Assembly (NCBI GenBank): GCA_033344775.1 | Contig: JAWPMT010000004.1 | Span: 186,001 to 250,000, forward strand | From: Cytophagales bacterium | GTDB taxonomy: Bacteria > Bacteroidota > Bacteroidia > Cytophagales > Cyclobacteriaceae | Direction of reading: 5' to 3' | Length of the DNA: 64,000 nucleotides | Shown: positions 8,241 to 17,129 of the stretch, in pieces | How the letters are laid out: the number at the start of each line of letters is the position of its first letter | How positions within the stretch are numbered: position 1 is the stretch's first letter | Program-made: the position numbers and the translations under genes | Notes under the pieces: model-generated | Told to the model about the DNA's origin: nothing | Database searches by the model: none | What the model saw: only the letters and a program-made list of their open reading frames with translations

Positions 8241-8897
8241 TCAAATTCCGTGATGAAACAAATTATGGCTCAGTTTTGGAGAGACATTAATGAGTTTACT
8301 ATTGCTCATCATTACGGAATGGTTGTTGATCACATTGATGTGATTCCGATTAACTACATAAGAACGATGCAAGTGAACAAAAGCATCTGAAAGTTGTGGG
8401 AGTAATTCTTTGAAAGTCTGTCGAATTCGTGGAGCATCCTCCTCTGAATTCATATTAAAAATCAGATCATTCCCTTCCGACTGGATAAAAATAATGTCTT
8501 CCATTCTGATCCGTTTCCCATTTTTCAATAACAGGTATTGCTGCCCGATCAAGCGATCAATGGTTTGGTTAAACTCCTCTTTATCAATGGGTTTAAGCAG
8601 GTAATCATAGGCACCTTTCTTTATGGCGTCTATGGCGAACTGCCTATACCCTGTTGTGAAGATGGTGCTGAAACTGAATGCTTCTCGATCCAATTCATCT
8701 AATAAATCCAACCCATTTCTTAGTGGCATGTCTATATCAAGAAACAACACTTCAGGATTGTGTCTTCTCACTTCGCTAATTCCCATGGTAGCATTGATCG
8801 CCTCACCGGCAATTAACAGGTCATTCCGGTGGCTTGCCAGATATTTCAGGTAATCAATAGAATCCTGATCGTCATCAATGATCACAGCTTTAATCAT
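8241..8897 (-). CDS. LytTR-type response regulator
   Basis: 218 residues. An N-terminal receiver domain (1-115) has the acidic pocket DDD at 8-10, the phospho-acceptor Asp 54 in LFLDIDMP, a conserved T in FTTGY and Lys 102 in LLKPID. A LytTR DNA-binding domain follows (about 120-215) with the typical F-V-H-L-H-R-S-Y-V-V-N motif. It starts 36 bases after the stop of the sensor kinase gene and is transcribed in the same direction, so the two form an operon. The targets are unknown; LytTR regulators usually bind paired direct repeats upstream of their targets. Confidence 0.92.
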   Translation of the reverse strand: MIKAVIIDDDQDSIDYLKYLASHRNDLLIAGEAINATMGISEVRRHNPEVLFLDIDMPLRNGLDLLDELDREAFSFSTIFTTGYRQFAIDAIKKGAYDYLLKPIDKEEFNQTIDRLIGQQYLLLKNGKRIRMEDIIFIQSEGNDLIFNMNSEEDAPRIRQTFKELLPQLSDAFVHLHRSYVVNRNHINVINNHSVMMSNSKLINVSPKLSHNLFHHGI

Positions 8898-8933
8898 TTC
8901 CTCATTTTGCAGACAATGTTCAATTTAACCTTA

Positions 8934-10946
8934 TTACATGGAAATCTCAACCGACGTTCCCTGATCTAAATCCAATATTTGTTGGTGAATGTTGGCTCTT
9001 TCAAGAGCGTTATAAATCTTGATGATCTCTTCAGTGATCCCTATCCCTTTTCCGGTACTTTCTGAACCAATCTCACGTGCCTTTTCTCGACCTATGCCAT
9101 TATCACTGATGACTATGATGATCTCGCCGGCCTTTCTTTTGGCATGTACAATGATCTGTCCTTTACGATCCTGCAAATGAAAAACACCATGTTTGACCGC
9201 ATTTTCCAGGTGCGTCTGGACCAACATTTTCGGAATGCTTTCTTCTCCCAATCCTTCTTCAAAAGTCACCTCGAATAAAAACTTCGACTTCAATCGATAG
9301 GATTCCAAAGACAGGTAGCTCTTTGCCAGACCGAACTCTTCGGCTATCGTACTTTTCAAAGTATCAGCATTCACCAGATTATGACGCATAAGTTTGATGA
9401 ACTCATCAAAGTACTTCTCTGCATTTAGACTGTCTTGCTTGATGATCAGCATCCGGATTGAATTGAGAATATTAAAAGTGAAGTGAGGATCCACATGATT
9501 TTTCAGGGCCTTCAATTGCAGCGAATAGAAACGTTGATTAAACGCTTCCTGGCGATATTTTCGATAATTCGAGACAAATCCGAAGATAATAAATGTCAGG
9601 ATACCCGCGGTGATCGATATGGGCCATATCCATCGAAACCAGGGATTCTTACGAAGGTCATAATACTTATGAAGGTCATGGCTTTCGAAAAGTAATTCTG
9701 TTTGCCCGAATCTCACCCCAAAATCAAGCCACCCTACCATAGGTTCGGGAACGGCCGACTTCCACCAATTATCGCCCGTATAGATGGCAATCTCCTGATC
9801 TTGAAGCACAATAATATCCTCTTGACCATCCTGATCTATATCAAAAACTTTCGGTGGGGACTTTAAAATCACCGGTAGCGGCTCTTTTTTTAGGTTTTCA
9901 TTCAGGAAACTATATTGGACTTTTTGATCGATATCAGACAAACCCACTATGGTCTTGTCCCTCCATTTGATGGCTTCTTGTGCGAGAATCCTGGTCGCCT
10001 GTTCATAATCTGAAGGTAGATTTACTTCCCGCCATTGAGCCCCTTCAAAATGGTAAATCCGAACAGGATCTATTCCACTTTGTAGCACACCAATGATCTC
10101 ATCGTTCATAGTAAAAGCAAAGGCTCCACTCGATTCACCCGCCGCTGTTAGTGGATCCGTTAACAGATTAAAATAAGGATCAGTAATTAATAGTGTGGCA
10201 TCCTGGTCACCAAAACGATAATCATTGGTCTTAATGTTTCCCGGGGCGTAACTACCAAGGATCAATTCCGTCTCGCCATCTGCATTAATATCACCGACAT
10301 ACCAGGGTTTGAACCAGGCACCCCAATCGGTGGGGCTATGCCACAAGGAATCACGATGAATATCATATATCCCTACAATCCTGGGGTCGATTCCATGCCC
10401 GGCCCCCAGGAAAAAGATCAACTCTTTGTACTCATCACCATTGATGTCGTGCAGCCAGACAGTGTTCTCATCGAAGTACAGGTCATCCCAGGTTGTTTCT
10501 GTGTTAATAACAAACTTTTCAAAAAGAGGCGCCTGATAATTATCGTATTCGAAGGCAGTAACATATATGGAATCTTCTTTGATGGAAGCCCCATAAACCT
10601 CTTTTCGTCCGTTATTATTGTAATCTCCAAAATAAGGCCTACTAAACCTGAACCATTTGCCTTTCACATTGGCCTGACCATTTACGCGATCATCATGAAT
10701 GATATTTAAATGATCCACTGGTTCATTGATGGACATGCAAATCCTTTCATAAGCCCCATCAAAATTTAAATCGCAGTAGCGAACGGTCTTGTACCTGGAA
10801 ACAGGCTCCTGCCTTTTCAATTCAAAAGTCAACGGCTGAAGAACAAATAACATTGCGCCAGCAACCAAACCGACCACACCTATGGATATTAGCCACTGGA
10901 AAGGTTTTTCGGTCAATTGATTTTGGACAAAGACTAGAGGCTTCAA
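8934..10946 (-). CDS. LytS-type sensor histidine kinase with FG-GAP/VCBS sensor domain
   Basis: 670 residues from a TTG at 10946, the only start in frame before the first membrane helix. Helix about 17-38 is followed by a large outside domain with repeated DxNxDG-like motifs: DLNFDGAYE, DYNNNGRKE, DINGDEYKE, DINADGETE and DIDQDGQED. These are calcium-loop repeats of the FG-GAP/VCBS (integrin alpha-like) propeller. A second helix (about 440-462) precedes the LytS kinase region with HVDPHFTFN (phospho-acceptor His 488) and a HATPase with ISDNGIGREKAREIG. Kinases with this fold are normally paired with LytTR regulators, which is the next gene. A perfect inverted repeat sits 11 bases before the start. 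Confidence 0.9.
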   Translation of the reverse strand: MKPLVFVQNQLTEKPFQWLISIGVVGLVAGAMLFVLQPLTFELKRQEPVSRYKTVRYCDLNFDGAYERICMSINEPVDHLNIIHDDRVNGQANVKGKWFRFSRPYFGDYNNNGRKEVYGASIKEDSIYVTAFEYDNYQAPLFEKFVINTETTWDDLYFDENTVWLHDINGDEYKELIFFLGAGHGIDPRIVGIYDIHRDSLWHSPTDWGAWFKPWYVGDINADGETELILGSYAPGNIKTNDYRFGDQDATLLITDPYFNLLTDPLTAAGESSGAFAFTMNDEIIGVLQSGIDPVRIYHFEGAQWREVNLPSDYEQATRILAQEAIKWRDKTIVGLSDIDQKVQYSFLNENLKKEPLPVILKSPPKVFDIDQDGQEDIIVLQDQEIAIYTGDNWWKSAVPEPMVGWLDFGVRFGQTELLFESHDLHKYYDLRKNPWFRWIWPISITAGILTFIIFGFVSNYRKYRQEAFNQRFYSLQLKALKNHVDPHFTFNILNSIRMLIIKQDSLNAEKYFDEFIKLMRHNLVNADTLKSTIAEEFGLAKSYLSLESYRLKSKFLFEVTFEEGLGEESIPKMLVQTHLENAVKHGVFHLQDRKGQIIVHAKRKAGEIIIVISDNGIGREKAREIGSESTGKGIGITEEIIKIYNALERANIHQQILDLDQGTSVEISM

Positions 10947-10957
10947 GGTAAAATGAT

Positions 10958-10974
10958 TTACAACGAATGTAAAG
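10958..10974 (-). promoter_or_regulatory. Perfect inverted repeat TTTACA-N5-TGTAAA upstream of sensor kinase
   Basis: A 17-bp element with perfect 6-base arms (10958-10963 and 10969-10974), ending 11 bases before the TTG start. Its position suits an operator or mRNA structure that covers the ribosome site; the regulator is unknown. Confidence 0.5.
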
Positions 10975-11031
10975 CACCTCTACAATACATCAAATTTTTA
11001 AAACCATTAGGGTCTACTCTACGGCTTTTCC

Positions 11032-11046
11032 AAAAGACCTTATAGG
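11032..11046. repeat. AAAAGACCTTATAGG short repeat, copy 2
   Basis: Exact copy of the word at 3008-3022, here directly after the stop codon of the nuclease-tail remnant on the minus strand. The neighbouring CTCTACGGCTTTTCC also resembles CTCTACAGCTTTCC at about 1897-1910, beside the other tail remnant. Confidence 0.5.
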
Positions 11047-11051
11047 TTTAC

Positions 11052-11108
11052 CTAAAGTTTCCTATTCTCCACTACTGGTAGCCCAATTGCTTTCTTGATG
11101 TCCTTCGG
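11052..11108 (-). pseudogene. Remnant of a nuclease-type C-terminal tail
   Basis: The minus strand codes PKDIKKAIGLPVVENRKL followed by TAG, preceded in frame by a stop (11109-11111). It aligns with the end of the tail at 1980 (IKKYTGLRVGEIRKL) and both end in RKL-stop. The same short flanking words follow both stops. This is an 18-codon leftover, probably of a Rpn/PD-(D/E)XK type transposase-nuclease. Confidence 0.45.
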
Positions 11109-11140
11109 TTAATGTTTTCCAAATGCGTAATCACCAAAGG

Positions 11141-12301
11141 CTACGACTTGAATTCTGTTTCTTTATCCAGAAAAGAAGTCAATCGGTCTTTAAGTACCGT
11201 TTCAGCTTGTTGTAATAACATGCCCGATAATAAGCCCAGAATACTCAGATTGATCGTCACCCGCTCAAAATGACCAGCATATGGAGTAGGTACGTTTCCT
11301 GATGCCAGGAAACCGGCGTACATGTAGATGAGTACAAGGCCGAAAGAAACGATTAAAGACTTTGAAATTTCAATGAGTACTACCCTCACATCTATGAATG
11401 ACCCGACTCTTAGCACCGTACCCAGAAATACACTGATAGGTATGCATAGAAAGGAATAAAGTGTAACACAGAATTTACCCATTCCGTCAATCTTACTTAC
11501 GTCAATATTGATTGAGTTAACAGCCAAATTCGAGCCGGAAATGTACAGTAAATACCACCCTCCCAAACTCAACACTACAGTCGTTAAAAGAGCGACCGCA
11601 GAGGACACTCCTTTCTTCCGTTTTTGTTCAAATGGTTTGTTCTTGATCACACTATTGATTAACGACACAAATTCACCGACTAAAGGATTGGAAGGTACCA
11701 CTTTTCCCGATATGACCATGTTATCAATGATGCCGGTGGAAACTTGATCAAATCGATCCCCGTATTCCTTCCAAAGCCGATCTGATGAGCTTTCAGAGTT
11801 ATTAGTATCTTCAAATTCAGCGAGCCGTAGCCAGGGTATTGGAATCATTGATTTTCCCATGATGATAGAAAGTTGACCTATTAACTCAACTGTTCTTTTA
11901 CCCCCAAGCAGCAAAATACAATCTGAAGCATTTATCGCTTCAATAATTACAGACTGCCGATTCCCTTTGACCCTTTTCTTTATGAATTTGATATGGTCAT
12001 ATCGTTTTCGAAAAGTAGCATCAGATTCGCTCTCGTAATGGATCACCTGATAGCTGCTCGTACTTTGATTGATTGTCTGAGCTCCATTTGTGTCATCACC
12101 GGCTGCAGAAGTTCCATTATTCTTCAATAAGGTATTGATTTCTGCGAGAACATATTCTTCAAAAGTCCATTGTTCCTGTAGCGTAGTGGTTATGATAAGT
12201 TCGTAATTTCCTTCAGATAAGGCCAGAGCAATCAATTTCGCGATTTCCCCATATGACTCCCCTGAACCTGAACCAGCAATATATATTTTCTTCTTTTTCA
12301 T
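11141..12301 (-). CDS. SLOG-like nucleotide-binding domain fused to four TM helices
   Basis: 386 residues. The N-terminal part (about 1-215) looks like a Rossmann-type SLOG/LOG fold: a first strand with glycines (IYIAGSGSGESYGE), a helix KLIALALSEG, and later SDCILLLGGKRTVELIGQ followed by KSMIPIP, which is the usual order (GG-x-x-T-x-E then a strand ending in IPIP) of SLOG nucleotide sensors. The C-terminal part has four hydrophobic helices at about 232-257, 275-300, 308-336 and 350-372. SLOG domains joined to membrane helices are known from nucleotide-signal defence systems, where the membrane part is the effector. Here the gene is single, with no nucleotidyltransferase beside it. The exact subfamily is uncertain; a general membrane sensor is an alternative. 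Confidence 0.6.
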   Translation of the reverse strand: MKKKKIYIAGSGSGESYGEIAKLIALALSEGNYELIITTTLQEQWTFEEYVLAEINTLLKNNGTSAAGDDTNGAQTINQSTSSYQVIHYESESDATFRKRYDHIKFIKKRVKGNRQSVIIEAINASDCILLLGGKRTVELIGQLSIIMGKSMIPIPWLRLAEFEDTNNSESSSDRLWKEYGDRFDQVSTGIIDNMVISGKVVPSNPLVGEFVSLINSVIKNKPFEQKRKKGVSSAVALLTTVVLSLGGWYLLYISGSNLAVNSINIDVSKIDGMGKFCVTLYSFLCIPISVFLGTVLRVGSFIDVRVVLIEISKSLIVSFGLVLIYMYAGFLASGNVPTPYAGHFERVTINLSILGLLSGMLLQQAETVLKDRLTSFLDKETEFKS

Positions 12302-12450
12302 TGAGGTTGTGCTTATGAACTACAAGGTCTGAAAAATTTAAAACCGACGCAATACCTAATTTTTGGTATCTAGCAGTCATGTTCCGACTCAAGGTTTCAG
12401 GTCAAACGGAATGAGAAATAAAACCAATAAGTCCATCAATAGAGCATTGC

Positions 12451-12465
12451 AAAAGACCTTATAGG
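12451..12465. repeat. AAAAGACCTTATAGG short repeat, copy 3
   Basis: Exact third copy. It stands 25-35 bases before a long palindromic repeat, but no coding remnant is visible next to it. Confidence 0.45.
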
Positions 12466-12489
12466 TTTAATCCATCGGGAATATATTCG

Positions 12490-12628
12490 GCGGCAGCGGT
12501 CCGGCCCGTAACGGCAGGTTGCGTTGGAATTTCACAGCAAGGAGTAACAGCTATCAAACTTTGAGTTTCCGCAGGGCCGAGGGCCACCTGGCGGTATTCC
12601 TAGGTTCGCATAGGAAACCGGAATGACG
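12490..12628. repeat. Long palindromic intergenic repeat, copy 3 (degraded left end)
   Basis: Carries GGAATTTCAC / TTTGAGTTTCC in the middle and CCGGAATGACG at the right end; the left CGTCATTCC end is worn to CGGTCCGGCCCGTAACGG. The CCGCAGGG...CCACCTGGCGGTATTCC part is on the right side here, reversed relative to copies 1 and 2. Confidence 0.65.
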
Positions 12629-12671
12629 GTCTTAAAAAAAGTGCAGGGTGTAAAGCGAATGCTTCACTTCA

Positions 12672-12731
12672 CCTCATCGTATAAAGACTGCCGCGTTCCG
12701 ATAGCAATCGGAACTCGCAGTGACGATGAGG
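12672..12731. repeat. CCTCATCGT...ACGATGAGG palindromic repeat, copy 2
   Basis: 60 bp with the same 9-base arms as the copy at 2872-2975. The rest of the gap to 12990 holds no gene that I can recognise. Confidence 0.6.
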
Positions 12732-12989
12732 ACGGTAACAGCACCCAGTTCTACAACATTTGCAATTCTGACAGATGTTTTGGGCATTTTAAATGTCGAT
12801 GAAAATTCAATCGCAATGCAATGGCAATTGAGTATAATGACATCTAAAGTCTTATAATGCAAGGCTCCTGGGGGCTTTATAGTTGATACCCAAAAGCATA
12901 AAATGAGCTATCTTCTTCGAGTGCCTCGCACATATCAGTGCCCGGCAGGATTTGAAATCTGGCCCAGTAATTAGGACTGTAGCTACTTT

Positions 12990-15900
12990 TTAGTTTTTCT
13001 TTAGCATGCGAGATTCATAAATTAATTTTCCGTGATCTCTGATTTGTATGGTGTAAACACCATTCCTCAAAGCGGAAACATCAATTTGTTCTCGGCGGTT
13101 GGTTACATTCAATTCGATAACTTTCGTACCAACTAATGTGAATATGGCCACCGAAACGTCCTGTTGTTTAACGGACAAATTCACAAAGTTCTGAGCCGGG
13201 TTCGGGAATAGTTGAACTGAGGGTTCATTGGCGAAGCCTAATACTTTTTCGCTTCCAATCGTAAAAGACCAAAACTCGGACCCTAGATAAGGCTCACTTC
13301 GGATTCCGTTAGCATTTTCAAAGGCATATTCGTCTATTTCAATATAATAAGGGGTATCATAAGTGAAGGTCGTATCGAAACTAAAGAAAAATGTCTTTTC
13401 TGTCCCTTCAACCGTAGTACTTGAAACCGGATCGCCGGAATCGCCATCAAACAAGTGGATCAGCCCATTCACTGCCTGCACTTCTTCATTGAAAGTTATT
13501 GAGAAATTGGCAAAATTATTGGGTAATGCTTCCGCTCTGTTTGAGGGTACAGTTGAGCTGATAAATGGTGCGGTTTCATCCACTCCGGTGACAAAAGTCC
13601 AATCATCATCCTCAAAACCGGCAAATGGGTTTCCAAATAGATCCTCATATGCTCCTGGGTCAATCAATATGCGGTATTTAGTTCTGGGTTTCAATAACCT
13701 TTCTTCAAATTGAAGGATTTGCGTATTAGAATGAGCGGATTGATTGATGGGAATTGTTTCATGGATCTGACCAGTGGCCGTCTCTACAATTGAGGCCGTT
13801 CCGTCAACAGGTTTGACATGTTCATCGAACACTAGCATAAAATAATTTGTGCTCAAGTCAACCCTAATGGATCCGTTCCCCGGTGATAGCTCAGTAATTT
13901 CCGGCATTTGCGTTTCAGGCGCCTGTGTTTTAAACACCCATTTATCCGGACTATATATACCTCTAAAAGTATTTTCAAAGCCATCAAAGAAGACATTAGA
14001 GTCAATCTGAATGTAATAAGACTGTTCTGGAAGCAGCAAATCTCCTGCGTATTGTAAAGTATGGCTTTCTGAAATTTTTTCCGATGCCTGGGTTTTCAAA
14101 GTTCCGACTAATTCATCAGAATCAGCATTAAAGAGATAGGCCGAACCTTCCCTGGCAATTACCTTCTCATTGAAATAAATGACAAAATCTGTGGTCCCTA
14201 CCCCCACATCATCAGCCAGGTTCCAGGGGGAAAATCTGCGCGCTACCGGGGGTTGTTCATCGACACTTTGTGTTATAAAATTCCACAAGATCGGGGACTT
14301 GAAACCTTTGGACGGAACACCATAAATACTTTCCACGATCGCATCATCCACTTCCAGGTGGTACCTTGTTTCAGGTTTCAAAAATCCTGGCTGGAAAATA
14401 ACACGGTGAAATCGACTATTCTTTTCAGGAAAGTCCCTAATGTTTGCAATTTTCACAACTTCTCCGGTACTACTTTCAATCAGCATTACTTCACCTTCCA
14501 GAGAGTTGACAGGAGAGCCAAATCTTATCTGGAATTCATCCATAGCAACTGAAACATTCGTTTTCCTGGATTCAGGAAGAAATTGATAATATCGAGGAAG
14601 GTCCGAAGAACCTGATTCTGTTGTAAATGAAAGGGTTGTATCGTTGATTCCTTCAAATTCATTGCCAAAGTAGTCAACGAATGATCCGGAATCAATTTCG
14701 ATATGATAGGTTGTAGATGGTTCTAATGTTGTGGGATGAACCGAATAAGAAAGTCCATTATTTGTTATTGGATTCCAAAATTTGATAATCTTATTTGATT
14801 TCGTTTTGATGAGTCGAACTTCTCCGTATGCAGGATTTGTACGTTCTTCAAAATTAAGAGTGACTGATCTTAAATCCACCTTTACATCTGATGCTCCCGA
14901 TAAAGGTGACATTTCCACTATTGGCGGGTGTTCTGTTTTCTTCGGGGATGTAGTAAATGCCCAGAAATTACTATCCGCAATACCTTCGAACTCATTTCCA
15001 GAGCTGTCCTGGTAGCTACCCGCATCTATTTCCAAATAGTATTCAGTAGAAGGTTCGAAAAGATCGGAATTGAAATTTAAGTTTATGCTAGTTTTAGGAG
15101 AGGTAAAAACGTCCAATTCTTTTGTTTTCACAACCTCACCAGTTGCTGTTTTAATAATTCTGGCCTCACCTCCAATCCCTATAACCGGTTCGTCGAAGTA
15201 AATACTGAATAATGTCTGAGTAATGCTTACGCCCGTGGCTCCATTTATAGGGAATGAGTTTGTAGCAACCGGAGGAAGGGTATCTAGTGGAGCCGTAGTG
15301 AAAGACCAAATTGTACTATCTGAAATTCCTTCCAAGAAAATATCACTGGAATTTCTGAAGACTTTTTCATCTATTTCAATGTGATATTTAGTTGACGGTT
15401 CAAGAAATTCTTGGTCGAAGAAGAAATATTTATCAACAGATAGGCCATCATAGCCATTCGCGTCCCAAAACTCTGTTGTAGTTTTAATGATTTCACCCGT
15501 GGAGGTTTTGATCATTCTTGCTTCACCGGAATGACTTTCCACTACCTCATCGAACACTAATCCGAAAGTATTGATGCTTACATCTACCCCTACTTCTCCG
15601 TTACCTGGCGTTTGACTTTTGATGATCGGGGGGGCGTTATCAGCTTTTTCCGTTGTGAAAGTCCAGGTCAGGCTGTCATGGACGCCTTCAAAAATATTCC
15701 CGAATACGTCCCGATAGCTTCCGGAATCAATTTCAATATGATAGTCCGTTAATGCTTCCAGTTTTATTTCATCTCCAAATTCTAAATCCTGATAAATCCT
15801 GCTAGACGGAAAACTAAAATCAGTCACATCTACAGTTGCTACTGCTTCGCTGGTAGCCGTTTTGATGAGACTCGCTTCGCCTTCAATTATGCTGACAGGT

Positions 15901-16787
15901 TTATCGAAAAACATTCGAAACTTATTTTGAGTTATGCCTATGTTTTCCGAAGCATTCGGTGGAATTAGTCTTGTGAACTTAGGGGGTATGGTATCTTCTA
16001 ATATTGTAGTGAATGACCAAATGGTGCTGTCAAGAATTGCTTCGACCAGATTTCCATAGATGTCTCTGTAACTTGCACTATCTATTTCAATATGATATTT
16101 AGTGGAATATTCCAGCGTACCATCAGAATCGAAATTAAAGCCTTGTCGAGGGTCGTGACCAAATAAGCGTCCATTGAAGAGAAGATCTGTTGTCATCAGC
16201 ACTTCATTCGTAGCGGTTTTGACAAGCCTTGCTTGCCCTGCTACTGCAGATACCGCTCTGCTCAAGTGAAATTCGAAGTTTCGTTTGGTTATTTGTATAC
16301 CTGATGCTCCGTTTTGAGGAAAGAATGCTATAATTTTCGGTGAATCCGTTTTGGCATCCTCAGTCTTAAAAGACCAGGTGACGCTATTGTATAAACCACC
16401 GAATAAGTTGCCACTTTCATCCTGATAAGCATTACTATCAATCTCAATGTGATAAACAGTACTCGCTTCTAAAAGGTCTGCACCAAAATCCAAATGGCGG
16501 ATCTTTCTTATGCTGTCATCCAACCAATTATCACCTATCGTTGAAGTTCTGACTATTTCACCCGTAGAAGTTTTAACTAGTCGAGCCTCACCGGAAAGGG
16601 AGCTTACAGGCACATCAAAACTAAAATGGAAGCCATCTTCCTGGAGTGAAACAAAGGTTAACTCATTAGGTCGAGTACTAATAATTGTAGGGGTAAGCGA
16701 TTCAGAGGAACCTTGAGCAACGACCTCTGATACAGGGATAATAATGGAATAAGAAAAAAGTAATATTACACTTATGCGCTTAAACAT
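12990..16787 (-). CDS. Secreted protein of ten Big_5 (SbsA Ig-like) repeats with T9SS sorting domain
   Basis: 1265 residues from the ATG at 16787, which gives a clean signal peptide (MFKRISVILLFSYSII...VAQG); the frame extends 21 residues further up without need. Ten repeats of about 110-120 residues each follow, with a P-x-N-G-A-x-G-V start, a central GEARLIKTxTGE strand, a YHIEIDxxxYxD segment and a W-x-F-T-T end: the SbsA-type Ig-like (Big_5) domain. The last 80 residues (VQLFPNPAQNFVNLSV to the end) are a type A sorting domain used by the type IX secretion system. So it should be exported and attached to or released from the cell surface, perhaps as an adhesin or matrix protein. It is a single gene. 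Confidence 0.88.
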   Translation of the reverse strand: MFKRISVILLFSYSIIIPVSEVVAQGSSESLTPTIISTRPNELTFVSLQEDGFHFSFDVPVSSLSGEARLVKTSTGEIVRTSTIGDNWLDDSIRKIRHLDFGADLLEASTVYHIEIDSNAYQDESGNLFGGLYNSVTWSFKTEDAKTDSPKIIAFFPQNGASGIQITKRNFEFHLSRAVSAVAGQARLVKTATNEVLMTTDLLFNGRLFGHDPRQGFNFDSDGTLEYSTKYHIEIDSASYRDIYGNLVEAILDSTIWSFTTILEDTIPPKFTRLIPPNASENIGITQNKFRMFFDKPVSIIEGEASLIKTATSEAVATVDVTDFSFPSSRIYQDLEFGDEIKLEALTDYHIEIDSGSYRDVFGNIFEGVHDSLTWTFTTEKADNAPPIIKSQTPGNGEVGVDVSINTFGLVFDEVVESHSGEARMIKTSTGEIIKTTTEFWDANGYDGLSVDKYFFFDQEFLEPSTKYHIEIDEKVFRNSSDIFLEGISDSTIWSFTTAPLDTLPPVATNSFPINGATGVSITQTLFSIYFDEPVIGIGGEARIIKTATGEVVKTKELDVFTSPKTSINLNFNSDLFEPSTEYYLEIDAGSYQDSSGNEFEGIADSNFWAFTTSPKKTEHPPIVEMSPLSGASDVKVDLRSVTLNFEERTNPAYGEVRLIKTKSNKIIKFWNPITNNGLSYSVHPTTLEPSTTYHIEIDSGSFVDYFGNEFEGINDTTLSFTTESGSSDLPRYYQFLPESRKTNVSVAMDEFQIRFGSPVNSLEGEVMLIESSTGEVVKIANIRDFPEKNSRFHRVIFQPGFLKPETRYHLEVDDAIVESIYGVPSKGFKSPILWNFITQSVDEQPPVARRFSPWNLADDVGVGTTDFVIYFNEKVIAREGSAYLFNADSDELVGTLKTQASEKISESHTLQYAGDLLLPEQSYYIQIDSNVFFDGFENTFRGIYSPDKWVFKTQAPETQMPEITELSPGNGSIRVDLSTNYFMLVFDEHVKPVDGTASIVETATGQIHETIPINQSAHSNTQILQFEERLLKPRTKYRILIDPGAYEDLFGNPFAGFEDDDWTFVTGVDETAPFISSTVPSNRAEALPNNFANFSITFNEEVQAVNGLIHLFDGDSGDPVSSTTVEGTEKTFFFSFDTTFTYDTPYYIEIDEYAFENANGIRSEPYLGSEFWSFTIGSEKVLGFANEPSVQLFPNPAQNFVNLSVKQQDVSVAIFTLVGTKVIELNVTNRREQIDVSALRNGVYTIQIRDHGKLIYESRMLKKN

Positions 16788-17063
16788 AAGAGAAAATATT
16801 TTTAAGTGCATTTGATTAAAATTGTTTTGAATATTAGGATTACAAAACAAATTACGTCAAATATTCTCCATTTTCAAATCAAGAGTTTCGGATTTACAGT
16901 AATTATTTTTCGTGATTTGAAAGATCACTTAAACGGACAATTTGTAATCGCCATCCGAAAGATGGTAGGTGCCTCAGCACATCCCTGGATGCTCTGCCCC
17001 AAGTGCTATTTGCAGTGTCTTAATTGACAAGCACTTCAACCCGTTCTGGGTGCTTCGATCAAT

Positions 17064-17103
17064 AAAAAACACCTCCTTCCTCATTGGCCGGAGGTGTCTT
17101 TTT
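17064..17103 (-). terminator. Terminator of the FN3/T9SS protein gene
   Basis: ACACCTCC (17069-17076) pairs with GGAGGTGT (17090-17097). On the minus strand it is followed by TTTTTTATT. It begins 33 bases after the stop at 17130. The other side also has a short T-run, so it may work in both directions. The remaining gap to 16788 contains nothing else recognisable. Confidence 0.8.
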
Positions 17104-17129
17104 ATGACAGTAGATACGTCCTCACTCCC

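Noticed and set aside
12940-12985. tRNA-like fragment (TTCAAATCC on the minus strand)
   Set aside because: The TpsiC-like word is present but the flanking bases do not pair as a T arm, and no anticodon arm or acceptor stem can be formed.
16806-17027. 73-codon frame between two secreted protein genes
   Set aside because: Covers the promoter side of the Big_5 gene; composition is not coding-like and there is no ribosome site.
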